Notes under the pieces: model-generated
The model's input: the letters and a program-made list of their open reading frames with translations, nothing else
Told to the model about the DNA's origin: nothing
The model's database searches: none
In this document: positions 54,314-62,511 of the stretch, piece by piece
Layout: the number at the start of each line of letters is the position of its first letter
Numbering within the stretch: position 1 is the stretch's first letter
From: a bacterium
GTDB lineage: Bacteria > Zixibacteria > MSB-5A5 > GN15 > FEB-12
NCBI GenBank assembly: GCA_020444475.1
Contig: JAHLKV010000003.1
Coordinates: forward strand, 496,001-560,000
DNA: 64,000 nucleotides
Direction: 5' to 3'
Position numbers and translations under genes: made by a program

Positions 54314-54333
54314 CCTTGTCATTCCCGGCCACG
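54314..54333. repeat. outer inverted repeat, left arm
   Basis: ccttgtcattcccggccacg; its exact reverse complement is at 56647-56666. The 20-base pair encloses the receiver-nuclease gene and its non-coding flanks. Confidence 0.75.
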
Positions 54334-54456
54334 ACCGGGAATCCACCAATGCCGACCCGCCCCGTGTCGACAGGCGACCCCGCCTGACGACAAGAACCGG
54401 GTACCCCACCGCTTGCGGTGGGCCGGCGAAACCCAATAATCATCGTACAAGCATCC

Positions 54457-54502
54457 CCCCGTTCGACTTACGCCGAAATGGCTTTGTTTTGTCATTTTTT
54501 AG
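54457..54502. repeat. inner inverted repeat, left arm (46 bp)
   Basis: Matches the reverse complement of 56128-56173. The inner 28 bases (54475-54502, centred on atggctttgttttgtcat) are identical and the outer 18 have four mismatches. Together with the outer pair it frames the receiver-nuclease gene. Confidence 0.85.
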
Positions 54503-54643
54503 CGTCAAAAACGCTTTTCTTCCCCTACTCGCGCCGAATCAGGCGCACCTATGCTTACATAAAGGCGGATGGATTATGGATCAGGGGCGAGTTGGTAGGG
54601 AAAGTGGGGGGACCTGGCATGAATGCAGTGAGCAGGGGCACTT

Positions 54644-55705
54644 CTACTTCAGTTTGCGCTTCATTTTCCTGAGCAAGTCATCGTAGGTCTTGACGATGGC
54701 GTCAGAACTGGCAGCTGAGATTTTCTTGAGAGCGATAGGATCAATCCTCGGGGCCCTCCCCAAGATAAGAAACATCCGTGGTCTGTAGGCACGAAGCCCA
54801 TATCTGTTCTCAATGGCCTTCCTGTGCCGGTCCTCATCGAAGTATCTTTGGTATTCCACTAGCTGAGCAATGCCTTCCAATACCGCTGCAGAATAGCGAT
54901 ACCGATTCTTTTTGAGAACCGCGACTTCGGCTGATGGTCTCTTCAGTTCCAGGAGGTCGCACAGACTCTCACTATCGAAAGGCTCAAGAACAAAATCGGG
55001 GATCAATGGTCCGTCCTTTTCTCGGCTTAGAACGATCTTCGAGTGGGCGCGTGCGTAATTCTCATCCAGGATGAAGTCCGGATGTTGTTCGAAGAAAGTG
55101 TGCAACTGCTGTTCCGTAGTTGTCGAGTCGTTCACCAGCTCCTCGAATTCCTGCACCGCGGCGCGGAAGGCAATGACGTCTGGCGAGTAGACATACAGCA
55201 GTCCCATCGAGAATAGCGATTCATCGACAAACCGATAGCCCCCGTCTTCTCTCAGAGCCACTACTCGTGCCCTACCATCTACTGAGCAGATGGCAGTGCA
55301 GGACCCCACTAAGCCCCCTGCCAGCGCCGCCGCATGCGATCGCACGGCATTCCGTATAGATCGGAGTAGACGGGTGATCGACTGCCCTTTCCGGAGAAAA
55401 TCAAATGGGTGAACCGCGCGATCAATCTCCTCCTCGTCGTAATCACCAGAATAGCCCGTAAGGAAGATGATCGGCACCTCCGAACGAATGGCTCTCATTC
55501 GTTGTGCGAGCTGTATACCATTGATGCCTGATATCTTAATGTCTGTGATCACTGTAGCGATTTCGCGATCGGAAGATGCCTCTTTGATCGCTTCCACGCC
55601 TGACAGAGCAGTGACTACTTGATAGTCGTCCTCAAGAAGCGCTATCAGCGATTCGAGGATCAGTGGGTCATCGTCGACAACAAGGATTCTGGGCTTGCCA
55701 ACCAT
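54644..55705 (-). CDS. response-regulator receiver fused to Shedu-like (SduA/DUF4263) nuclease
   Basis: 353 residues. The receiver (1-122) has acidic Asp10-Asp12 (VVDDDP), phosphoacceptor Asp55 (VITDIKISG), Thr83 (FLTGYS) and Lys106 (LRKGQ). After a linker (125-180), residues about 183-353 match the Shedu C-terminal PD-(D/E)XK domain as I know it: EQQLHTFFEQHPDFIL, Asp237 in LIPDFVLEP, Glu253-x-Lys255 in DLLELKRP, and Gln281 in GIAQLVEYQRYFD. Shedu proteins are antiphage nucleases, normally without a receiver. The gene stands alone, between nested inverted repeats. A GGAG precedes the ATG. No cognate kinase gene is adjacent. Confidence 0.8.
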   Translation of the reverse strand: MVGKPRILVVDDDPLILESLIALLEDDYQVVTALSGVEAIKEASSDREIATVITDIKISGINGIQLAQRMRAIRSEVPIIFLTGYSGDYDEEEIDRAVHPFDFLRKGQSITRLLRSIRNAVRSHAAALAGGLVGSCTAICSVDGRARVVALREDGGYRFVDESLFSMGLLYVYSPDVIAFRAAVQEFEELVNDSTTTEQQLHTFFEQHPDFILDENYARAHSKIVLSREKDGPLIPDFVLEPFDSESLCDLLELKRPSAEVAVLKKNRYRYSAAVLEGIAQLVEYQRYFDEDRHRKAIENRYGLRAYRPRMFLILGRAPRIDPIALKKISAASSDAIVKTYDDLLRKMKRKLK

Positions 55706-56127
55706 CTCCGCGTCCTACTATCAGCTATACGACAGATCCGCGAGGAGATGACGACCGTACGTTCTTGCCCTTGCCACCCGAAGCCCCTCGCAAGAGGATA
55801 CACTCCCGAAGCCCCCCCACTCTCCCCGCCGGACAGTGGGATACCGACCGTTGTCGGTCAATACGCAAAATATCAATCATCGTGCAAAAAGGCAAGCATG
55901 TTGGAGGTAATCGGAATCGTGGTCGCCTGTGTATAGGGGTGTGTTCTGTCGCGGTCACACGACAGGATCGTCGGCGCACGAGGGAATTGAAGATGGATTC
56001 CCATTTTCATGGGAATGACAATTAGAAGCAGGAGAGACAGAGGGAGGTGAGTATGGCACGTTCAGGCGGGTATGACAAGCCGAGGCGATTCCCACAGGCG
56101 AATCAGACACAGAGAGAAAAAACGAAC

Positions 56128-56173
56128 CTAAAAAATGACAAAACAAAGCCATTTCCGTGTAAGGCGTACGGGG
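56128..56173. repeat. inner inverted repeat, right arm (46 bp)
   Basis: Reverse complement of 54457-54502, with 28 identical bases at 56128-56155. Confidence 0.85.
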
Positions 56174-56290
56174 ACAAACTTGTACAATGACTTTTTTGTA
56201 TTCGCGGGAGATGCGTCAAGGATTGTCGTTTCAAGTGAAACCGCTGAACGGCAACCGAGTAGGTCCGGTCGCTTGCGACCTGACACAGAC

Positions 56291-56316
56291 TCTCGTGGCC
56301 GTGACTTCAGTCACGG
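56291..56316. repeat. 26-bp palindromic repeat, copy 1
   Basis: Begins tctcgtggccgtgacttcag and contains the palindrome ccgtgact-cagtcacgg. Copy 2 at 56588-56613 differs by one base. Confidence 0.75.
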
Positions 56317-56476
56317 GCACGCAGTGCGTCACGTGATATCGTTTCGAGGGAGGTGTTGGACGATCATGGGTTGGATCGATTGTAGGGTGGAACCCGAGGC
56401 CCGCCCCGTTGGCGCGCAAGCGCCGAAGAGGGCCGATGCGGTTCCGCCAAACATCTTGAGACGCCTGGGCGTCAAT

Positions 56477-56518
56477 GGCAGGACCGCTTCACCCGCCCGG
56501 GCGGGTTCGGGTCCTGCC
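56477..56518. repeat. nested hairpin
   Basis: Outer arms ggcaggacc (56477-56485) and ggtcctgcc (56510-56518) surround an inner perfect palindrome acccgcccgggcgggt (56491-56506). It could form a cruciform or stable RNA hairpin. Confidence 0.6.
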
Positions 56519-56587
56519 CTACAACCCGGCTCACATAATCAGGTTCCGTGGCGCACGGGGACGTACGCCACGCACACTGGACCTCGT

Positions 56588-56613
56588 CTCTCGTGGCCGT
56601 GACTTTAGTCACG
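56588..56613. repeat. 26-bp palindromic repeat, copy 2
   Basis: Same orientation as copy 1, 297 bases away, one mismatch (ttt for ttc). Confidence 0.75.
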
Positions 56614-56646
56614 GTGCGCACGCTCGACGTTCGAGGAGCCGGCCTT

Positions 56647-56666
56647 CGTGGCCGGGAATGACAAGG
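56647..56666. repeat. outer inverted repeat, right arm
   Basis: cgtggccgggaatgacaagg, the exact reverse complement of 54314-54333. It ends four bases before the stop of the alcohol dehydrogenase gene. Confidence 0.75.
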
Positions 56667-56669
56667 AAA

Positions 56670-57668
56670 TTACACCGCGCTCGGATCGACCACGATTACG
56701 GCGGCGCCGGTGAAACGACCGTCGCGCAAATCCGACAACGCTTCGTTGGCGCGCTCCAGCGGGTACGGGTGCACTTCGGTTTTGATCGGCACTTTCGGCG
56801 CCAGCGCCAGAAACTCCTCGCCGTCGCGGCGGGTCAGGTTTGCGACCGATACCACCGAACGTTCCTCCCAGAGGATGGAGTACGGAAACGATGGTATATC
56901 GCTCATGTGGATACCGGCGCAGACCACCCGTCCGCCCTTGCGCACTGCTTTGAGCGCCAGCGGCACCAGCTCGCCGACCGGCGCGAATATGATCGCGGCG
57001 TCGAGTTCTTCGGGCGGCGTCTCTTCCGAAGCGCCCGCCCATACCGCGCCCATCTGTTTCGCGAACGCCTGACCTTCGGTATCGCCCGCGCGCGTGAACG
57101 CGTAGACTTCGCGGTGTTGATAGGTCGCCACCTGCGCGAGAATATGCGCGGCGGCGCCGAACCCGTAGAAGCCGAGTCGTCGGCTGTCGCCCGCCATACG
57201 AAGCGCGCGGTAGCCGATCAGCCCGGCGCACAGAAGCGGCGCGGCCTGGAGGTCCGGGTAGTTCTCGGAGATGGGAAAACAGAAACGTTCATCGGCGATC
57301 GCGTACTCCGCGAAACCGCCGTTGATCTGATAGCCGGTATAGCGCGCCTTATCGCAGAGGTTTTCCTGATCGTGGCGGCAGTAATGACATTCGCCGCACG
57401 AGTAGCCGAGCCACGGCACCCCGACTCGCTGGCCGGGCTGGTAGCGCTCGGCGCCGGGGCCAAGCGAGTCGATCCGTCCGACCACCTGGTGGCCACAGAC
57501 AATCGGCAGGATTGGTTCGGTCAGGTCGCCATCGACCACGTGCAGGTCGGTGCGGCAGAGCCCGCAGACCGAGACTTTGAGGCGCACCTGCCCTTCTCCC
57601 GGTTCGGGGATCGGCAGCTCGACCGGTTGGAGTCTGGTTTTGGGTTGGTTGAGAATCATGGCGCGCAC
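56670..57668 (-). CDS. zinc-dependent alcohol dehydrogenase
   Basis: 332 residues, medium-chain dehydrogenase of the AdhP-like COG1064 type. The catalytic zinc region has Cys35 in [12 protein letters not shown] and His60 in VCGHQ; the usual GHE is GHQ here. A four-cysteine structural zinc lobe follows ([15 protein letters not shown]), and the NAD-binding turn is YGFGAAAH near 170. It oxidises alcohols or reduces aldehydes with NAD(P). AGGAGG seven bases before the GTG at 57668 fixes the start. The Glu-to-Gln change next to the zinc ligand is unusual for the group but not necessarily inactivating. Confidence 0.9.
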   Translation of the reverse strand: MRAMILNQPKTRLQPVELPIPEPGEGQVRLKVSVCGLCRTDLHVVDGDLTEPILPIVCGHQVVGRIDSLGPGAERYQPGQRVGVPWLGYSCGECHYCRHDQENLCDKARYTGYQINGGFAEYAIADERFCFPISENYPDLQAAPLLCAGLIGYRALRMAGDSRRLGFYGFGAAAHILAQVATYQHREVYAFTRAGDTEGQAFAKQMGAVWAGASEETPPEELDAAIIFAPVGELVPLALKAVRKGGRVVCAGIHMSDIPSFPYSILWEERSVVSVANLTRRDGEEFLALAPKVPIKTEVHPYPLERANEALSDLRDGRFTGAAVIVVDPSAV

Positions 57669-58071
57669 GGTTTCACCTCCTGCTGGTGGATAGAAAATAC
57701 AGCCGATAGCGCGGGCTGTAAAGGCCCCAACAGCGCGGCAGATGTTAGCCGGGTTAAGTACCCGCAGGCCAGGACGTTAGCGGAAGAGGCCGTCGCTCGC
57801 CCGACGGAATATGTCATTATTGGGTCCACGATACCGATAAATCGTTGCCCTTTTGGCGGTTTGTGCGTATAACATAGTAGACTAGTAGATCGGGTCGATC
57901 CGCATCTGAACGAGGCGAAGAGCCGCCAGGCTCGCTGATACGACCTCGGCCGGCCGGCCCGCCTAACCGCCCGAGACACCCGGAACCGAATCCGGGCCCC
58001 TGGAACAACAACCACTCATCTTGGCATTGATGGTGTCCAGGTATCTTCAGGCACGATGAAAGGAGGTTCAC
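57669..58071. other. divergent intergenic region
   Basis: About 400 bases between the alcohol dehydrogenase and the radical SAM gene. It contains one promoter-like pair (57845-57873). No gene or riboswitch recognised. Confidence 0.4.
57845..57873 (+). promoter_or_regulatory. candidate promoter for the radical SAM gene
   Basis: TTGCCC, 17-base spacer, TATAAC, about 200 bases upstream of the ATG at 58072. Confidence 0.4.
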
Positions 58072-59247
58072 ATGGCTGTATCCGATACCGCCACTGCGAC
58101 CACGAAGCGTCGGCGCGCCAAATACATCCTCAATATCGACCGCATCGCGCAGATCTCCGACGACGAAAAGAAGCGGCTGAAAGCGGTCTCCCAGCGGTTC
58201 GCCTTCCGCACCAACGACTACTACCTCACACTGATCGACTGGGACGACCCAAACGACCCGATCCGACAGCTCGTCATCCCGCAGGAACGGGAGCTCAACG
58301 ACTGGGGTCGGCTCGATGCCTCCAACGAAGCGTCGATTACGGTCGCCCGCGGCGCCCAGCACAAGTACGGCACGACCGTACTGCTGCTGGTGAACGAAGC
58401 GTGCGGAGCGTACTGCCGGTACTGTTTCCGCAAGCGTCTGTTCATGAATGATAACGACGAAGTCAGTTATGACATCACACCGGGGCTGGACTACATCCGC
58501 GAGCATCCCGAAGTGTCCAACGTCCTGTTGACCGGCGGTGATCCGATGATTCTGCAGACGCCGAAGCTTCAGGAGATATTCGAGGAACTTCGGGCGATCG
58601 ACCATGTGAAGATTATCCGTATCGGGACGAAGATGCCGGCCTTTAATCCCTTCCGATTTATCAACGATCCCGAACTGCTGGAGCTGATCCGCGCCAACAC
58701 GTACGACGACAAGCGCGTCTATTTCATGTGCCATTTCGACCATCCGCGTGAGTTGACCGAAGAGTGCCTTGAGGGCCTTCGGTTGATCCAGGCTGCAGGT
58801 GCTGTATGTGTCAACCAGAACCCGATCATTCGGGGAATCTCGGACAGCCCGGAGGTCATGGCGGAGCTGTGGAACCGGCTGTCGTATATCGGCGTGCCGC
58901 AGTACTACGTGTTCCAGGGTCGACCGACCGAGGGCAATGAACCGTTTGAAGTGCCGATTGTCGAAGCGTACTTCAAGATAGAAGAAGCCAAGAAGCTGTG
59001 CTCGGGTCTGGCCAAGCGGACCAAGTACTGCATGTCGCACGAGGCAGGGAAAGTTGAGATTCTCGGCGTGGACCGCAAGCATATCTATCTCAAGTTCCAT
59101 CGTGCGAAATACGCCCGGGACGAACAACGGTTGATTGTCTGCGAGCGTGATGACGACGCCTACTGGCTGGACCAGCTCAAACCCGTCGCGGGCTACAAAA
59201 ACGAGTACTACCGCGAGGAACAAACCGCCAAGGCGGGCGCCGCATAG
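58072..59247 (+). CDS. KamA-family radical SAM aminomutase
   Basis: 391 residues, lysine 2,3-aminomutase family. The radical SAM [4Fe-4S] motif is Cys111-x3-Cys115-x2-Cys118 (CGAYCRYCFRKR). LLTGGDPMIL follows, and a PLP-lysine candidate lies in the C-terminal half. The family moves an amino group between adjacent carbons of lysine, glutamate or beta-lysine; the exact substrate cannot be settled. AAAGGAGG stands five bases before the ATG. A bidirectional terminator follows. No lysine-fermentation genes are near; EpmB, which acts on EF-P, is a related alternative but is usually shorter. Confidence 0.88.
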   Translation: MAVSDTATATTKRRRAKYILNIDRIAQISDDEKKRLKAVSQRFAFRTNDYYLTLIDWDDPNDPIRQLVIPQERELNDWGRLDASNEASITVARGAQHKYGTTVLLLVNEACGAYCRYCFRKRLFMNDNDEVSYDITPGLDYIREHPEVSNVLLTGGDPMILQTPKLQEIFEELRAIDHVKIIRIGTKMPAFNPFRFINDPELLELIRANTYDDKRVYFMCHFDHPRELTEECLEGLRLIQAAGAVCVNQNPIIRGISDSPEVMAELWNRLSYIGVPQYYVFQGRPTEGNEPFEVPIVEAYFKIEEAKKLCSGLAKRTKYCMSHEAGKVEILGVDRKHIYLKFHRAKYARDEQRLIVCERDDDAYWLDQLKPVAGYKNEYYREEQTAKAGAA

Positions 59248-59280
59248 AGCACTGCGTCCCACACTCTATCTATCATGCAA

Positions 59281-59313
59281 AACGGTCAGGCGCCGCACGG
59301 GCGCCTGACCGTT
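59281..59313. terminator. bidirectional terminator
   Basis: A perfect 14-bp inverted repeat, aacggtcaggcgcc (59281-59294) and ggcgcctgaccgtt (59300-59313), with a 5-base loop, between convergent genes. The minus-strand side is followed by TT after its own terminal T pair and suits the leftward peptidase gene best. Confidence 0.8.
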
Positions 59314-59338
59314 GCTGTTCATCGGATATGTGGAGACA

Positions 59339-62167
59339 CTATTCGTTGTACGGTGAGCTGGCCCGCGTGTACCCCGGACCGTAGAGCAGGGCGTTGACGA
59401 ACATCTGCCGCGTGCCGTAGAAGTACGCGCGCGTGTACGGTGCGGTGGCGAACATGATGATTTGTCCGCCTCCCTTACGCTCGCGGACCGCGTAGGCGCT
59501 TCCCGCCCAACGCTGGCGCGCTTCCGGCCACAGCAGACCGGACATACGGAGCTTGTTACGATCAGCGGTGAACCGCGCGACCGTGTTGGCAGGATCCATC
59601 GACATGAGTACGCGATCGCTGTACACCATGACCGGGACGCGGTCGTTCATGCCGAACGCCAGCCAGTCTTCGGTGTCGATATCAGCGCGCATGATCACAC
59701 CGCGCGGATGGAAGCGGCGGTTCCATTCGTCTTCAGCCTTCATGTCCTTGCCACCACCACCCGGCTTCTCCCCTTCGGAAGCAGCTTCGGCAGGCACTTT
59801 GTCGGGATACCAGAGAGCCAGGGTATCGACCGCCGGTGACTCGGCGTTCAGTTCGCGCTCCACCGCCTTCGCATAGATGTCGAGCTTGTCCAGGACATCA
59901 CGGCGGAGGCGTACCGAAGAGAGCCCGGTCGACGAGTCGGCTGCCCAGGCCGCCGAAGAGCCCATGAGGACGAGCGTCCCGCCCTTGGCAACCCAGTCCC
60001 CGAGTTTCATCGCACCCTGCTTGCCGAGGACCTGATCGAGACTGCTTCCCCATACGTCGGGAAGCACCAGGACGTTGTATTCGGAGAGATCGGTCCAGCC
60101 CAGGCGCTGGATGTTGAGCAGCGAGTGCGGGATGGCGAGTTCTTTGTCGATCGTGAACCACAGCGAACCGGCATCGGTGTAGTCGGTCGGTGAGCCCGCG
60201 ACCAGAGCGACGCGCGGCTGATTGAGCAGTCGGAAAGTCGGCGCCCCGAGGTGGGAGCCGTCACTGGAATAGCCGGTGTTGACACCGTAGATGTTGATAC
60301 CGATTTCGGCGGCAAGTGACTCGAGAATCCCGGCGAGGTTATCCGGGTTGCCGCGCGTTCGCATGAGCAGTGAACCCGCGCCGTATTCCTTGCCATCAAT
60401 AGTAAACGGTTTCTCCGAGGCGAAGATGTTGAGCTGTTTGGCGAAGAGTCGGTTGAGCAGCAGATACGTCGGCTCGCCTTCCATATTGACGATGAATCCG
60501 TAGGTAGCGTCGGGGTTGACGAGGCGACCGGTCGGATCGGCGAGCGTGGTGACGGCCTCGGAAGTGATGGTCGGCATCGAAGTGACTTCGTAGGCTTCGA
60601 GTCCGTACGCCATCGGCACGCACCAAGCTGAGACTTCGTACATGCGCGTGTCACCGTGCTTCTCGAGCTCGCGGCGTTCCTCCTCGAGGAACTCCTGATT
60701 GAGGCGCAGGTCGAACTCGCAGATGGCTTTCGCCAGAGCGCCGTGCGGCTGGGCGGTGCTGACGATATAGGTGCCGGCCGGGAAGGACCTGGAGCGCGAG
60801 GTTTCACCGTAGGTGTTTCTCGCCGAGTTAACCGTGAAGGACTTCGTCGCTCTCTGCACGTCGATTCCCTGTCCGATCAACGATCTGACGAAGCGGTTCT
60901 GCTTGACGACGTCCTGGCCGGGTGGGAAGAGAAACGTCAGTCCGCTCTTGCGGCCTTTGTCGACGATGGCCTTGCGGGCGTTGTGATAGTCGCGCAGGAG
61001 TTCTTCGCGGTTGTCGGCGACGGTGGTGAGATTGGCCAGCGACGAGGTGAACTGGTGGTTGACCGCCTCGTGGTACGTCAGAATGTAGTCGCCGGGCTGG
61101 CGGACCATGTTGCCGTCGACCCCGGCCTGTTCGTACAGGATACCGACCGTGCCGAACATGGTCGGCCAGGCCGACGCGTAGCCGATATACCACTGCTCGT
61201 TCCATTCACCGGTATAATAGGGCCAGCCGCGCTTGTCGAGAGCACTGGCCTGGTCCTGGGCAAAAATCTGGTACCATTTCAGGACGTTGTCCGGCGTGTT
61301 GTAGTTGATTGGCTGGCGCGGCGGTGAAAAGAGGAAGGTCTCATCGGAGCCCATTTCGTGACCGTCGACAACCAGTACCGGGTGATACTTGATGATCGAT
61401 GCAACGCGTCCCCTGGTTTCCGGCTGGGTGAGCAAAATCCAGTCGCGGTTGAGGTCGAACCAGTAGTGGTTGGTGCGGCCCCAGGGCCAGACACCGGAGT
61501 GCTGCATGGAGCGCGGATCGTAGTTGGGCGTGCTGCTTTGGTAGGTCTGGAGCATGGAGAGATAGCGCTCGCGGCCGTCGGGGTTCTCGCACGGGTCGAC
61601 AAGGATGATCAGATTGTCGAGCAGGTGCAGGGTGGCTGAGTCGGTCGCAGCGGCAAGGTGCCAGATCAGCCGGGTGGCAGCATCGGTCCCCGAAATCTCA
61701 TCGCCGTGGATCGAATAGGCCAGCCAGGCGAAAGCGGGCATGTCGGCGACGAGTTGGTTGAGTTCGCCGGGAGACGCTACCGCTGACGGATCGGCTACCC
61801 TGTCCATCGCTGCGATGTACTGATCGAGTTTGGCGAGATTCTCCGGGGTCGAGATGACCAGGTGAAGCAGCTCGCGATTCTCATGGGAAACGCCGTGGGT
61901 TTCGATCATAGCTCGGTCGGACTTCTCGGCGAGAAGCTTGATCCAGTCGAGAATCTCATGGTGACGGTTGGGCCAGTCACCGATCCGGTGGGCGAGGTAA
62001 TCATTGGGCGCAGGGACGGACGGGTCATAGCTGCTGATATCGTAGAACGGGACCGTGTCGAGCACGGCCTGTTCGGAGTACGACGGGTGCAGTCCGGCTG
62101 CCGCCGGCAGGGCCAGAGAGAGCAGAACCAGGACAGTCAGAGCGGCTGTTCGGGAAAAGAGACGCAT
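59339..62167 (-). CDS. secreted M14 zinc carboxypeptidase
   Basis: 942 residues. A signal peptide (about 1-24, ending AAA) precedes a peptidase M14 domain. Zinc ligands are in His154-GDE157 (YSIHGDEISG), with the substrate-binding NPDGRE (195-200) and DLNRDW further on; VDGHEMGSDETFLF follows. The C-terminal half (about 450-942) is a long accessory region with a GATase-like piece (EYNVLVLPDVWG, GGTLVLMGSSAAW). It cleaves C-terminal residues from peptides outside the cell or in the periplasm. AAGGGG precedes the ATG. No obvious partner; an extracellular M4 protease gene is divergent. Confidence 0.9.
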   Translation of the reverse strand: MRLFSRTAALTVLVLLSLALPAAAGLHPSYSEQAVLDTVPFYDISSYDPSVPAPNDYLAHRIGDWPNRHHEILDWIKLLAEKSDRAMIETHGVSHENRELLHLVISTPENLAKLDQYIAAMDRVADPSAVASPGELNQLVADMPAFAWLAYSIHGDEISGTDAATRLIWHLAAATDSATLHLLDNLIILVDPCENPDGRERYLSMLQTYQSSTPNYDPRSMQHSGVWPWGRTNHYWFDLNRDWILLTQPETRGRVASIIKYHPVLVVDGHEMGSDETFLFSPPRQPINYNTPDNVLKWYQIFAQDQASALDKRGWPYYTGEWNEQWYIGYASAWPTMFGTVGILYEQAGVDGNMVRQPGDYILTYHEAVNHQFTSSLANLTTVADNREELLRDYHNARKAIVDKGRKSGLTFLFPPGQDVVKQNRFVRSLIGQGIDVQRATKSFTVNSARNTYGETSRSRSFPAGTYIVSTAQPHGALAKAICEFDLRLNQEFLEEERRELEKHGDTRMYEVSAWCVPMAYGLEAYEVTSMPTITSEAVTTLADPTGRLVNPDATYGFIVNMEGEPTYLLLNRLFAKQLNIFASEKPFTIDGKEYGAGSLLMRTRGNPDNLAGILESLAAEIGINIYGVNTGYSSDGSHLGAPTFRLLNQPRVALVAGSPTDYTDAGSLWFTIDKELAIPHSLLNIQRLGWTDLSEYNVLVLPDVWGSSLDQVLGKQGAMKLGDWVAKGGTLVLMGSSAAWAADSSTGLSSVRLRRDVLDKLDIYAKAVERELNAESPAVDTLALWYPDKVPAEAASEGEKPGGGGKDMKAEDEWNRRFHPRGVIMRADIDTEDWLAFGMNDRVPVMVYSDRVLMSMDPANTVARFTADRNKLRMSGLLWPEARQRWAGSAYAVRERKGGGQIIMFATAPYTRAYFYGTRQMFVNALLYGPGYTRASSPYNE

Positions 62168-62511
62168 GAGAGTTCCCCTTCTCTATGAAGGCACCGCGGG
62201 TGGGTGCGGTACGAAGTTTGTTTGCTGTTTGGATTTACGGAAGATAGGGGGTGGGGGTTCCGGGGGCAAGTGGCTGATACTCTGAATGTGTCTCCGAACG
62301 TCGCTGCCCGGCATCCACGCAGCGGAGTTCGGCGCCTGTGAGGGGATCTGCAAAACGGATGGTCTCACTCCATTTTCGCACGCCAATCAATTCTTGACAA
62401 AAACACCCAAATCGTTATCATAGGCTTAGTTACCTATCTTGTAAGGACGTCGTTCGGAACCCTCTGCCGAGCGATCCACAGAAACTGTGCGTCGGTTAGT
62501 CAGGAGCACTA
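62168..62511. other. divergent intergenic region between two peptidase genes
   Basis: About 340 bases. The rightward promoter is clear (62394-62421). The leftward promoter of the M14 gene was not identified; a G-rich tract (gggggtgggggttccggggg at about 62248-62267) lies in its leader. Confidence 0.5.
62394..62421 (+). promoter_or_regulatory. strong sigma-70-type promoter of the M4 protease gene
   Basis: Perfect TTGACA, 16-base spacer, TATCAT (five of six), in an AT-rich patch 90 bases before the start codon. Confidence 0.75.

Larger units (their letters stand above)
54168..54643. other. repeat-rich non-coding region
   Basis: Contains two near copies of ccttgtcattcccg (about 54292 and 54314), of the widespread gtcattcccg type. 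The inverted-repeat arm at 54457-54502 is annotated separately. No gene seen. Confidence 0.5.
55706..56669. other. 964-base non-coding region rich in palindromes
   Basis: No credible gene. It holds REP-like ggattcccattttcatggga near 55990, the right arms of two inverted repeats, and two copies of a 26-base palindrome-bearing repeat. A nested hairpin lies at 56477-56518 and a 7-bp stem (cgtggcg/cgccacg) at about 56550-56575. Frames such as 56135-56602 read through these repeats and are not genes. Confidence 0.65.

Noticed and set aside
54418..54686. Plus-strand frames across the left inverted repeat
   Set aside because: They run through dispersed repeats and into the 3' end of the receiver-nuclease gene on the other strand.
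56135..56602. 155-codon plus-strand frame beginning MTKQSHF
   Set aside because: It begins inside the right arm of the inner inverted repeat and reads through several palindromes; no ribosome site.
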